34,784 bases of DNA from positions 1 through 34,784 of the forward strand of contig JAAVHY010000027.1 of assembly GCA_014799485.1 (NCBI GenBank), read 5' to 3'. Source of the DNA: Clostridiales bacterium. GTDB taxonomy: Bacteria; Bacillota_A; Clostridia; Oscillospirales; Oscillospiraceae. A program made the position numbers and the translations under genes. Positions 25,998 through 33,098 of the stretch are shown here, piece after piece. Position 1 is the stretch's first letter, and every line of letters starts with the position of its first letter. The notes under the pieces were generated by a model that was given only the letters and a program-made list of their open reading frames with translations, made no database searches and was not told the DNA's origin.

Positions 25998-26091
25998 GGG
26001 CCAATTGTGCTAATTTCCCCAAAAGTCCCCCGGTTTCTCCCGTCATTCTGCCGGGGAGGATGAACGGACTGTAAATACTTCCCCCCATGGG

Positions 26092-26120
26092 TGGACTTTT
26101 TTCCAAGCTTGTGCTAAAAT
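26092..26120 (+). promoter_or_regulatory. Promoter of the glycosyltransferase operon
   Basis: TGGACT (26092-26097) and TAAAAT (26115-26120) are 17 bases apart, about 45 bases before the chosen ATG at 26166. Confidence 0.65.
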
Positions 26121-26165
26121 GCCAAAAGAAAATGGATCGGTATGCCAAATGAGGAGGAGAGCCCC

Positions 26166-26888
26166 ATGCGGATCGACGTGCTGGGCGTGGCCTTTGACAA
26201 TGTAACCATGGACGAGGCGGTGGACAGGGCGGTGGAGCTGCTGGAGCAGGACGGCCCCCATCTGGCCGCCACCCCCAACCCGGAGATCGTCCAGCGGGCC
26301 GCCAAGGACCCGGAGTACGCCCGGATCCTGGCCGGGGCGGACCTGGTCATCCCCGACGGGGTGGGCGTCATCTACGCCGCCAGGATCCTGGGCACGCCGC
26401 TGAAGGAGCGGGTGCCGGGCATCGACTTCGCCGCGAAGCTGATGGAGCGCGCCGCTGAGACCGGCAAGCGCCTGTACCTGCTGGGGGCGGCCCCCGGCGT
26501 GGCGGAGCAGGCCGCCGCCAACCTGCGCTCCACCTATCCGGGGCTGACGGTGTGCGGGACCCACGACGGGTATTTCAAGGAGGACGGCCCTGTCGTCGAC
26601 GCCATCCGCCAGGCCCGGGCCGACATCGTGTTCGTCTGCCTGGGGTTCCCCAAGCAGGAGAAGTGGATCGCCGCCCACGGCCGGGATACGGGCGCGAAGC
26701 TGCTCATCGGCCTGGGCGGGGCGCTGGACGTGTTCTCCGGAAACGTGGAGCGGGCCCCGGAAAAATTCCAGAAGCTGGGGCTGGAGTGGCTGTACCGCCT
26801 GATGAAAGAACCCTCCCGCATCGGGCGGATGGCAAAGCTGCCCCTGTTCCTGGTGTCCGCCGCGGGCGCGAAGCTCAAGAGAAAATAA
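26166..26888 (+). CDS. WecG/TagA/CpsF-family glycosyltransferase
   Basis: The 240-residue enzyme belongs to GT family 26, which adds the second sugar (N-acetylmannosamine or its uronic acid) to an undecaprenyl-diphosphate-linked GlcNAc at the inner membrane face. Diagnostic motifs are ATPNPEIV (about 36-43), DLVIPDGVGVIYAAR (58-72) with the catalytic-type Asp, FVCLGFPKQEKWI (about 158-170), and GGALDVFSGNVERAPEKFQK with GLEWLYRL near the C-terminus. It may initiate a wall teichoic acid-like or secondary wall polymer. The latter is the kind of ligand SLH proteins bind, though no other polymer genes are visible here. The start at 26166 is preferred over 26142 because GGAGGAG lies 6 bases upstream. 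Confidence 0.93.
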   Translation: MRIDVLGVAFDNVTMDEAVDRAVELLEQDGPHLAATPNPEIVQRAAKDPEYARILAGADLVIPDGVGVIYAARILGTPLKERVPGIDFAAKLMERAAETGKRLYLLGAAPGVAEQAAANLRSTYPGLTVCGTHDGYFKEDGPVVDAIRQARADIVFVCLGFPKQEKWIAAHGRDTGAKLLIGLGGALDVFSGNVERAPEKFQKLGLEWLYRLMKEPSRIGRMAKLPLFLVSAAGAKLKRK

Positions 26889-26931
26889 CGATGCCCGTCA
26901 GGCGTCATAATAAATGAAAGGTAGATGCTCT

Positions 26932-27489
26932 ATGGTTTATATTCTGTTAGGCGCGGGTTTTGAGACCACGGAGGCCCTCACCGCCGCCGACGTGCTGCGC
27001 CGCGCCAAGCTCCCCGTCTCCCTGGCGGGCATTGGCGGGGACACCGTCACCAGCTCCCACAACGTCACCGTCCGCGCCGACCTGCCCGTGGAGGAGGTCA
27101 CGCTGGAGGCGGGCGATATGGTGGTCCTCCCCGGCGGCCTGGGCGGCGTGGCCGCCATCGAGGGCAGCGGCGCCGCCATGGCCCTCATCCGTCAGGCCGC
27201 GGGGGACGACAAGCTGTGGCTGGCCGCCATCTGCGCCGCCCCCACCCTGCTGGCCCGGGCGGGCCTGCTTACCCCCGGCGTCCGCTGTGTGTGCTACCCC
27301 GGCATGGAGGGCGCCCTGTCCGACGCCGGGGCCGTCCCCATGATGGACCAGTCCGTGGTCGTCGAGGGGAAGCTGATCACCGGCCGGGGCCCCGGCTCCG
27401 CCTTTGACTTCGCTCTCGCCCTGATGGAGACCCTGGCGGACGCCGGCACCGCCGCACAGACCCGCGCCGCGCTGCACTACCGGACATGA
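26932..27489 (+). CDS. DJ-1/PfpI family protein
   Basis: The 185-residue alpha/beta protein of the DJ-1 subclass (often labelled 4-methyl-5-(beta-hydroxyethyl)thiazole-phosphate-synthesis protein or YajL-like) shows VYILLGAGFETTEA with acidic E14, the LPGGLGG strand at 66-72, and the nucleophile elbow AAICAAPTLL with C101. Members are linked to oxidative or glyoxal stress protection; the exact reaction is disputed. The ATG at 26932 has AAAGG about 10 bases upstream; an in-frame ATG at 26914 lacks a site. Its stop overlaps the next ATG by four bases (ATGA), so it is coupled to the folate enzyme gene, and both probably share the promoter at 26092-26120. Confidence 0.9.
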   Translation: MVYILLGAGFETTEALTAADVLRRAKLPVSLAGIGGDTVTSSHNVTVRADLPVEEVTLEAGDMVVLPGGLGGVAAIEGSGAAMALIRQAAGDDKLWLAAICAAPTLLARAGLLTPGVRCVCYPGMEGALSDAGAVPMMDQSVVVEGKLITGRGPGSAFDFALALMETLADAGTAAQTRAALHYRT

Positions 27490-28013
27490 CCGTCAAGGAG
27501 CGCAAGGCGGAGCTCCGCCGCCACGCCGCCGGTCTGCCCCAGGTGGAGGCCGGGGCGCTGTTCGATCGCTTTCTCGCCCTGCCCCAAGTGGAGGGGGCGG
27601 ACACCGTGATGGTGTTCTACGGCACCGGTCGGGAGCCCGATACCCTGCCCCTCATCCGGGCCCTGCTGGAACGGGGCAAGCGGGTGGCCCTGCCCGTGTG
27701 CCTGCCCCACCGGGGCATGGAGGCCCGGCAGGTGCTGGACGTCGACCGGCTGGTGCCCAACCGTTTCGGCATCCCGGAGCCGGACAGCTCCTGTCCCGTG
27801 ATCGGGAAAGAGGAGATCGCCGCGGCCCTCATCCCCCACCTGATGGTGGACCGGGAGGGCTACCGCCTGGGCTGGGGCGGCGGGTACTATGACCGCTGGC
27901 TGGCGGATTTCCCCGGCTTCACCGTGTGCATCTGCCGTCCGGGGCGGCTGGTGGACCATATGCCCCGGGAGGAGTTCGACGTGCCGGTGAGGCTTGTCCT
28001 GATCGATGAATAA
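27486..28013 (+). CDS. 5-formyltetrahydrofolate cyclo-ligase
   Basis: This enzyme uses ATP to convert 5-formyltetrahydrofolate to 5,10-methenyltetrahydrofolate, returning a storage folate to one-carbon metabolism. The 175 residues are slightly short of the usual ~185. Key marks are an N-terminal basic helix (KERKAELRRH), the VMVFYGTGREPDT strand, VALPVCLPHRGMEAR, and the signature GYRLGWGGGYYDRWL (about 136-150), which forms the nucleotide- and phosphate-binding loop. It overlaps the DJ-1-type gene by ATGA. A GC hairpin at 28017-28040 follows the stop. Confidence 0.95.
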   Translation: MTVKERKAELRRHAAGLPQVEAGALFDRFLALPQVEGADTVMVFYGTGREPDTLPLIRALLERGKRVALPVCLPHRGMEARQVLDVDRLVPNRFGIPEPDSSCPVIGKEEIAAALIPHLMVDREGYRLGWGGGYYDRWLADFPGFTVCICRPGRLVDHMPREEFDVPVRLVLIDE

Positions 28014-28016
28014 AGG

Positions 28017-28040
28017 GGGCGGAGGGTTCCCCCTCCGCCC
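28017..28040 (+). terminator. GC hairpin after the folate enzyme gene
   Basis: A perfect 10-base-pair stem (28017-28026 with 28031-28040) has a TTCC loop, 4 bases after the stop. It lacks a U-run, so termination strength is uncertain. Confidence 0.5.
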
Positions 28041-28111
28041 GATGGGTACGTCGGCACAAGCTTCACTCATTCGCTTCCCCCTCACGGGGAAAGCTCATCC
28101 GTTCCGCTGTG

Positions 28112-28155
28112 CCTCCTCTCCCCACAAAGCCAAAGGGCGGCTTTGCGGGGGCCCC
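28112..28155 (+). repeat. Dispersed palindromic repeat, copy B
   Basis: This is nearly identical to copy A (19437-19483) in opposite orientation. On the minus strand the arms CCCCGCAAAGCC and GGCTTTGTGGGG pair fully with one G-U, so it could end the minus-strand transcript of the Cys-rich gene (stop at 28182). A larger imperfect hairpin lies just before it, with GGCACA/TGTGCC at 28053-28058 and 28108-28113 and TTCCCC/GGGGAA at 28075-28080 and 28086-28091. Confidence 0.65.
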
Positions 28156-28181
28156 TTGTGGGTCTACCTTAACGTCGCTGA

Positions 28182-28361
28182 TTAGCAGCAGCTATCGCAG
28201 CCGCAGTTGTTGTTGCCGCAGTTGCAGCCGCAGTTGCAGCCACAGCCGCAGTTGTTGCTGCCGCAGCTGTTCCCGCCGCCGCAGCAGCAGCACAGGATGA
28301 GGATCAGGATGATGATCCACCAGCAGCCCCCGCCGAAACCACCATTGTTACCACAACACAT
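28182..28361 (-). CDS. Cys/Gly/Asn-rich membrane microprotein (59 aa)
   Basis: This short gene encodes 59 residues with 18 cysteines (31 percent), 15 glycines and 10 asparagines. Order: N-terminal MCCGNNGGFGGGC, one hydrophobic span WWIIILILIL (residues 14-23), a CCCC block at 24-27, then a soluble tail in which Cys alternates with Gly or Asn (C38, C40, C42, C44, C46, C48, then C53, C55, C58, C59). GAGGTGA lies 7 bases before the ATG at 28361, and the frame is open to TAA. It resembles small proteins auto-named 'chorion class high-cysteine' in Clostridia genomes (from memory). Possible roles are metal binding, a disulfide-linked spore or envelope component, or a modified peptide precursor; none is shown. 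No enzyme gene for modification lies beside it. A copy B repeat follows as likely terminator. Confidence 0.8.
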   Translation of the reverse strand: MCCGNNGGFGGGCWWIIILILILCCCCGGGNSCGSNNCGCGCNCGCNCGNNNCGCDSCC

Positions 28362-28401
28362 GATTTTGTCACCTCACTAATAATATCCCGGTCACAGGGA
28401 C

Positions 28402-28444
28402 CGGCTTCGGCGCCGCAGTTCACTCGCCTGCGGCGCCGGAGCCG
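28402..28444. other. 17-base-pair hairpin between divergent genes
   Basis: Arms 28402-28418 and 28428-28444 pair over 17 bases with one G-T and a 9-base loop. It sits between the Cys-rich gene (minus) and the mltG promoter (plus). No T-run follows in either direction. It could isolate the two transcripts or be another interspersed palindrome. Confidence 0.55.
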
Positions 28445-28451
28445 AGCTCCG

Positions 28452-28480
28452 TTGCCCGCCCCGTTTCTGCGTTATACTAT
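28452..28480 (+). promoter_or_regulatory. Promoter of mltG
   Basis: TTGCCC (28452-28457) and TACTAT (28475-28480) are 17 bases apart, about 55 bases before the ATG at 28535. Confidence 0.55.
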
Positions 28481-28534
28481 GTGGGGGCCGAAAAATTGGT
28501 TCCCCCCTGCTTCAAACCCAAAGGAGTGAGCTAC

Positions 28535-29677
28535 ATGGCAGATGAACACCGCGCCAATGGGCACAGCCAGCCCCAGCGTGAACCCGCCCAGCAGCCCCGT
28601 CCCCGGAAAAAACGCGCCCGCCGCCGGCGCAGCGCGGGGGCCCGGATCGCCGGCGCGCTTTTGTATGTCCTGCTGGTCATCGGCGTGTCCGCCGTACTGG
28701 CCACCCTGGGCTGGACCTGGGCCTGCGACCTGCTGGGGCTGAACAAGGAGTACGCCTCCACCACGGTCACCATCCAGGAGGATACCGACTTCAACACCAT
28801 CGTGGACCAGCTGGAGGCGGAAGGGCTGATTCAGTACAAGTTCCTGTTCAAGCTCTACACCCGGTTCTCCCACGCCCAGGACAAGATCGCCCCAGGCACC
28901 TATGAGCTGAACACGGAGATGGATTACCACGCCCTGGTGTCCAGCATGGGCTCCTCCTCCGCCACCCGGCTGACCACGGACATCACCATCAAGGAGGGCC
29001 TTACCATCGACCAGGTCTTTGCCCTGCTGGAAGAGCGGGGCGTGACCTCGGTGGACAAGCTCCGGGACATGGCCGCTGACTATGACTATGCGTTCAGCTG
29101 GCTGCGTGACCGCCCCCTGGGGGACTACCACCGCCTGGAGGGCTACCTGTTCCCCGACACCTATACCTTCGAGCTGGGGGAAAATCCCAAGTATGTCATC
29201 AACAAGATGCTGGTGAACTTTGACGCAAAAATGGACGAGTATTTTGCCCCGCTCGCCAATGAGGAGGCCGCCTACCACCTCCACGACATCGTCACCATCG
29301 CCTCCCTCATCGAAAAGGAGACCGACGGCCAGGACTACCGCACCATCTCCTCCGTCATCTACAACCGTCTGGAGAACCCAGGCGCGGAGACGGCGGGCTT
29401 TCTGAACATCGACGCCACCCTGGTCTATCTCAACGGCGGCAAAGTGCCCACCGAGGCGGACAAGGCCATCGACTCCCCCTACAACACCTACCTGTACCAG
29501 GGCCTGCCCGCCGGCCCCATCGCCAACCCCGGTATGGAGGCGCTGCTGGCCGCCATGAACCCGGAGAGCACCAAGTACTACTTCTATGTCCTCAACCCGG
29601 AAACCAAGCAGCACGAGTTCAGCCGCACCTTCTCCGAGCACAACGCGCTGGTGAACAAGTACGGCACCAATGGGTAA
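28535..29677 (+). CDS. mltG: Endolytic murein transglycosylase MltG
   Basis: MltG cuts nascent glycan strands within the membrane-proximal wall and is thought to set strand length. The 380-residue protein has a long basic cytoplasmic head (residues 1-35, with RPRKKRARRRR), one membrane anchor (about 38-60), a LysM-like subdomain (VTIQEDTDFNTIVDQLEAEG and following) and the YceG catalytic domain. Catalytic Glu is E260 in IASLIEKET. Other marks are YLFPDTYTF, SVIYNRL and the substrate-groove motif SPYNTYLYQGLPAGPIANPG. The ATG at 28535 has AAGGAG 8 bases upstream. The stop overlaps the U32 peptidase start by 8 bases, a pairing seen widely in Firmicutes. Confidence 0.97.
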   Translation: MADEHRANGHSQPQREPAQQPRPRKKRARRRRSAGARIAGALLYVLLVIGVSAVLATLGWTWACDLLGLNKEYASTTVTIQEDTDFNTIVDQLEAEGLIQYKFLFKLYTRFSHAQDKIAPGTYELNTEMDYHALVSSMGSSSATRLTTDITIKEGLTIDQVFALLEERGVTSVDKLRDMAADYDYAFSWLRDRPLGDYHRLEGYLFPDTYTFELGENPKYVINKMLVNFDAKMDEYFAPLANEEAAYHLHDIVTIASLIEKETDGQDYRTISSVIYNRLENPGAETAGFLNIDATLVYLNGGKVPTEADKAIDSPYNTYLYQGLPAGPIANPGMEALLAAMNPESTKYYFYVLNPETKQHEFSRTFSEHNALVNKYGTNG

Positions 29678-30881
29678 GCCGGAGGTGCTGTCCCCCGCCG
29701 GGGATCGAGAAAGGCTGGACATGGCCCTGGCCTACGGGGCGGACGCGGTGTATCTGGCCGGGAACGCTTTCGGCATGCGGGCTTTCGCCGGGAACTTTGA
29801 CCGGGAGGGGCTGGCCCATGCGGTTTCCGCCGCCCACGCCCAGGGGGTGCGGGTCCACGTGACCTGCAACACCCTGGCCCGGAACGGCGAGGTATCCAAG
29901 CTGCCCGAGTACCTGGAGTATCTGGATTCCATCGGGGCGGACGCGGTGATCGCCGCCGGCCCCGACGTGCTGGACCTGTGCAAGCGCCACGCGCCCCATG
30001 TCCAGGTGCATATGTCCACCCAGACGGGCATCACCAACTATGAAATGGCCCGGGTGTGGCATGAGCTGGGGGCCAGCCGGGTGATCCTGGCCCGGGAGCT
30101 GTCCCTGGACGAGGTGGCCGAGCTGAAGGCCAAGGCCCCCCGCGGGCTGGAGGTGGAGTGCTTCGTCCACGGCGCCATGTGCGTGAGCTGGTCGGGCCGG
30201 TGCCTGCTCTCCAACTATATGACCGGGCGGGACGCCTCCCGGGGGGCCTGCGCCCAGCCCTGCCGCTATCAATACGCCCTGATGGAAGAGAAGCGCCCCG
30301 GGGAGTACTTTCCCGTGTTCGAGGAAAACGGCGAGACCTTCATTATGAACAGCCGGGACATGTGCATGGTCGACCACATCCCGGAGCTGATCGCCGCCGG
30401 GGTGGACTCCCTGAAGATCGAGGGCCGGGCCAAAAGCGCCTACTACGCCGCCATGACCACCGCCGCCTACCGCCACGCCGTGGACGCGGCGGCGGAAAAC
30501 CGGCCCCTGGACCCCGTCTGGCGGGCAGAGGTGGACAAGGTGAGCCACCGGCACTACTCCACCGGCTTCTGGTTCGGCCAGCCGGGGCAGTACACCGACT
30601 CCGCCCGGTACGTCCGGGACTGGCAGGTGCTGGCCATCGTCACAGGCTGCGACGCCCTGGGCAACGCCACACTCTCCCTGCGCAACAAATTCGCCGCCGG
30701 GGATGAGGTCGAGGTGGTCGGCCCCGGCGTGCCCGCCTTCCCCATGACCGCCCCCATGATGCGGGACACGGACGGCTTCGAGCTCAGGGAGCCCCGGAAC
30801 CCCCAGATGGAGTTCCGCATGAAGCTGCCAAGGGCCGTTCCCCCGCTGTCCATCGTCAGGGCGTGCCGGCCTAGCTCATAA
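29670..30881 (+). CDS. U32 family peptidase / TrhP-like tRNA hydroxylation protein
   Basis: The 403-residue protein has the TIM-barrel-like N-terminal region (PEVLSPAGDRERLDMALAYG, then ADAVYLAGNAFGMRAFAGNF) and the U32 signature around 164-200: ECFVHGAMCVSWSGRCLLS, then NYMTGRDASRGACAQPCRY. The conserved cysteines are those that, in the RlhA/TrhP branch, are linked to an iron-sulfur cluster and prephenate-dependent hydroxylation of uridine in RNA. The C-terminal part has a beta-rich domain (LSLRNKFAAGDEVEVVGPG). Despite the name, peptidase activity is poorly supported for this branch. Whether this copy is a tRNA 5-hydroxyuridine (TrhP) enzyme or another branch cannot be decided by eye. It begins within the last codons of mltG, so translation is coupled. 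Confidence 0.92.
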   Translation: MGKPEVLSPAGDRERLDMALAYGADAVYLAGNAFGMRAFAGNFDREGLAHAVSAAHAQGVRVHVTCNTLARNGEVSKLPEYLEYLDSIGADAVIAAGPDVLDLCKRHAPHVQVHMSTQTGITNYEMARVWHELGASRVILARELSLDEVAELKAKAPRGLEVECFVHGAMCVSWSGRCLLSNYMTGRDASRGACAQPCRYQYALMEEKRPGEYFPVFEENGETFIMNSRDMCMVDHIPELIAAGVDSLKIEGRAKSAYYAAMTTAAYRHAVDAAAENRPLDPVWRAEVDKVSHRHYSTGFWFGQPGQYTDSARYVRDWQVLAIVTGCDALGNATLSLRNKFAAGDEVEVVGPGVPAFPMTAPMMRDTDGFELREPRNPQMEFRMKLPRAVPPLSIVRACRPSS

Positions 30882-30910
30882 CATAGCGCGACGATACCCG
30901 CGCAGGGGAG

Positions 30911-31009
30911 CTTGGACTGGAGCGAGGGCAAGAGCCCAGCCGCCGCATAGCGGAGACGGGTCTTGTCCGAGTCGGAGGGAAAGCGACCCGGCAGCGCGGC
31001 AAATCGGAG
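30911..31009. repeat. Two diverged ~45-base tandem units in the U32-CDF gap
   Basis: Units at 30911-30955 and 30962-31009 start with CTTG and share GAGGG-AAG, CC, CGC and a final CGGAG, 51 bases apart. Each also contains short self-complementary pieces (GGGC/GCCC, CCGC/GCGG, and CGGGTC/GACCCG across the pair). No gene is convincing in 30882-31119. This could be a structured leader of the CDF gene or an eroded interspersed repeat. Confidence 0.45.
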
Positions 31010-31013
31010 CGTG

Positions 31014-31049
31014 AATAAAACATCTGCCTGGGCAAATGCCCAGGCAGAT
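31014..31049 (-). terminator. Hairpin with U-run on the minus strand
   Basis: Perfect arms 31022-31034 and 31037-31049 (13 base pairs, loop effectively CAAATG) are followed on the minus strand by GTTTTATT (31013-31020), a good terminator shape. On the plus strand, where all neighbouring genes are, only TTGCTATAT follows. It may therefore work two ways with stronger minus-strand action. Confidence 0.6.
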
Positions 31050-31119
31050 TGCTATATGGACTTTTGTGGGCATATTATTAAGGACAGCGCCAAACCGGCC
31101 CTTGAAAGGAGGACCCGCC

Positions 31120-32280
31120 ATGCTGGAAGCCCTTCTGCGCCGTTTCATCCCCAACTACGCCGACACCCACGACCCCGCCGTCCGGGAGCGGTACGGCCTG
31201 CTGGCCGGAGGGGTGGGGCTGGCCCTGAATCTGCTCCTGTTCGCGGTCAAGCTGTGCGCCGGGATCCTCACCGGGGCCATCTCCGTCACCGCCGACGCCT
31301 TCAACAACCTGTCCGACGCCGCCGGCTCGGCGGTCACCCTGGCGGGCTTCAAGCTGGCCTCCCAGCGGGCGGACGAGCGCCACCCCTTCGGCCATGGCCG
31401 CATCGAGTACCTGGCGGGGCTGGCGGTGTCCCTGCTCATCCTGCTGGTGGGGGTGGAGCTGGGCCGGGAGTCCGTGGGGAAGATATTCCACCCTGAGGCC
31501 ACCTCCCTCACCCCCCTGGCCGGGGGACTGCTGGCGGTCTCCATCGCGGTCAAGCTGTGGATGGGCTGGTTCAACGCCGCCCTGGGCAGCCGGGCCGGTT
31601 CCCCGGCCCTGTCCGCCGCCGCCGCAGATGCCCGGTCGGACGTGCTGGCCACTTCAGTGGTGCTGGCCGGGCTGTTCCTCTCCCACTTCTTCCATGTACA
31701 GCTGGACGGCTGGCTGGGCCTGGCGGTCGCCGTCCTCATCCTGCGCACCGGCTGGGGCGCGGCCAGGGACACCCTGGACCCCCTGCTGGGCACGCCCCCC
31801 GACCCCGCCGTGGTGGCGGACATCGAAGGGCTCATCCTGTCCCATCCCCAGATCCTGGGCGTACACGACCTGGTCATCCACGACTACGGCCCCGGCCGGC
31901 GGATGATGTCCGTCCACGCCGAGGTGCCCGCCCAGGGCTCCCTGGTGGAGCTGCATGAGGTGATCGACCACGCGGAGCGGGAGCTGGCGGCACGCTTCGG
32001 GCTGGAGGCGGTGATCCACATGGACCCGGTGGAGCCGGGCGGCCCGGAGGCGGACCGCCTGCGCGCCTTGGCGGAGGAGCTGGCCCGGGAGCTGGATCCC
32101 GCCGCCACCGTCCACGACTTCCGGTGCGGCTGCAAGGGCCATGTGGAATTCGACGTGGTGGTGTCCTACGGCGTCACCCTCTCCGACAGCGAGGTGCGCG
32201 CCGCCTTGGAGCAAAAACTGCTGGCCCGGGAGCCGGACTGCCGCCCCGTCATCGGGGTGGACCGGTCCCACGTGTTGTAG
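31120..32280 (+). CDS. Cation diffusion facilitator metal exporter (likely Mn/Fe type)
   Basis: The 386-residue CDF-family antiporter exports divalent metal in exchange for protons. Six membrane segments span about residues 27-205. The transport site lies in segments 2 and 5: N62 and D66 in DAFNNLSD, and D170 and D174 in DARSD. An N-D-D-D set, rather than the H-D/D-D of zinc carriers, is what I recall for manganese exporters such as MntE, so Mn is favoured but not proven. The HPFGHGRIEYLAGL motif follows segment 2. The cytoplasmic tail (about 210-386) has the usual ferredoxin-like domain (GVHDLVIHDYGPGRRMMSVH) and an extra second alpha/beta repeat, longer than the common ~300 residues. AAAGGAGG lies 7 bases before the ATG. 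Confidence 0.92.
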   Translation: MLEALLRRFIPNYADTHDPAVRERYGLLAGGVGLALNLLLFAVKLCAGILTGAISVTADAFNNLSDAAGSAVTLAGFKLASQRADERHPFGHGRIEYLAGLAVSLLILLVGVELGRESVGKIFHPEATSLTPLAGGLLAVSIAVKLWMGWFNAALGSRAGSPALSAAAADARSDVLATSVVLAGLFLSHFFHVQLDGWLGLAVAVLILRTGWGAARDTLDPLLGTPPDPAVVADIEGLILSHPQILGVHDLVIHDYGPGRRMMSVHAEVPAQGSLVELHEVIDHAERELAARFGLEAVIHMDPVEPGGPEADRLRALAEELARELDPAATVHDFRCGCKGHVEFDVVVSYGVTLSDSEVRAALEQKLLAREPDCRPVIGVDRSHVL

Positions 32281-32282
32281 TC

Positions 32283-32318
32283 GCCGCAAAGCATGGCTTT
32301 GCGGGGGCCCCATTTTTT
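32283..32318 (+). terminator. Terminator of the CDF gene, partial copy C of the dispersed repeat
   Basis: A perfect 9-base stem CCGCAAAGC/GCTTTGCGG (32284-32292 with 32296-32304) has a short loop and is followed by GGGCCCC and then TTTTTT at 32313-32318. The stretch GCTTTGCGGGGGCCCC is shared with copy B (28139-28155), so the repeat family may supply terminators. Confidence 0.6.
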
Positions 32319-32338
32319 GGTTTGTTTACAAAAACCTA

Positions 32339-32367
32339 TGGAAATTCTCCGCCGTTCGCTCTATAAT
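32339..32367 (+). promoter_or_regulatory. Promoter of the two-component system
   Basis: A perfect TATAAT (32362-32367) has a weak -35 box TGGAAA (32339-32344) 17 bases before it, 45 bases ahead of the ATG at 32412. A poor -35 suggests help from an activator, possibly the response regulator itself. Confidence 0.6.
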
Positions 32368-32411
32368 GACAGGAGAATCATTTCACGATCCGATGAAAGG
32401 ATGTGTGTCCT

Positions 32412-33098
32412 ATGCCCCGCAGTATTCTCATCGTAGAGGACGACAAGAATATCGCCGATCTGCTCCGGCTCTATCTGGAAAAGGAGGGCATGATCTGCCA
32501 CGTGGCCGGGGACGGCCTGGAGGGGCTGGAGAAATTCCAGGCTGTCCAGCCCGACCTGGTCATCCTGGACATCATGCTGCCCTCCATGGACGGCTGGTCC
32601 GTGTGCCGGAAGATCCGGGAGACCTCCAAGACCCCCATCATCATGCTCACCGCCAAGGGCGAGCTGGAGGACAAGGTGTCCGGCCTGGAGATGGGGGCGG
32701 ACGACTATATCACCAAGCCCTTTGAGACCAAGGAGGTGCTGGCCCGCATCCACGCCGTGCTGCGCCGGTTCGGCGAGGAGGAGCAGCCGGAAAAGCGCCT
32801 CAGCTTCGACAGGCTGGTGGTCAACCTGGACTCCTATGAGCTGCTGGTGGACGGCAGGCGGGTGGACACCCCGCCCAAGGAGCTGGAGCTGCTGTTCCAC
32901 CTGGCCTCCGCGCCCAACCGGGTGTTCACCCGCAACCAGCTGCTGGACGAGGTGTGGGGCTTCGACTACTTCGGCGACAGCCGCACGGTGGACGTACACA
33001 TCAAGCGCCTGCGGGAGAAGCTGGAGGGGATCAGCGACCAGTGGAGCCTGAAAACCGTCTGGGGCGTGGGCTATAAATTCGAGGTGACCAATTCTTGA
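32412..33098 (+). CDS. OmpR/PhoB-family response regulator
   Basis: The 228-residue protein has a receiver domain (about 1-120) with acidic pocket D10/D11, phosphoacceptor D53 in VILDIMLP, T80 and K102 in TKPF. The C-terminal winged-helix domain (about 130-226) shows the OmpR motifs TPPKELELLFHLASAPNRVF and SRTVDVHIKRLREKL, then WGVGYKF. It should be phosphorylated by the kinase encoded next, whose start lies inside its stop. The ATG at 32412 has AAAGGA about 10 bases upstream; GTG at 32403 is in frame but too close to that site. The DNA targets are unknown; the following envelope gene is a natural first candidate. Confidence 0.96.
   Translation: MPRSILIVEDDKNIADLLRLYLEKEGMICHVAGDGLEGLEKFQAVQPDLVILDIMLPSMDGWSVCRKIRETSKTPIIMLTAKGELEDKVSGLEMGADDYITKPFETKEVLARIHAVLRRFGEEEQPEKRLSFDRLVVNLDSYELLVDGRRVDTPPKELELLFHLASAPNRVFTRNQLLDEVWGFDYFGDSRTVDVHIKRLREKLEGISDQWSLKTVWGVGYKFEVTNS

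Noticed and set aside
28109..28300. Plus-strand Ser/Arg/Cys-rich frame over the Cys-rich gene
   Set aside because: It is the complement of the Cys/Gly codon repeats, with no ribosome binding site. The minus-strand frame has a good one, a membrane span and a stop.
30882..31119. Recognised metal riboswitch (NiCo or yybP-ykoY) before the CDF gene
   Set aside because: I could not place the conserved junction motifs of either class by eye, so the stretch is listed only as structured or repeated sequence.
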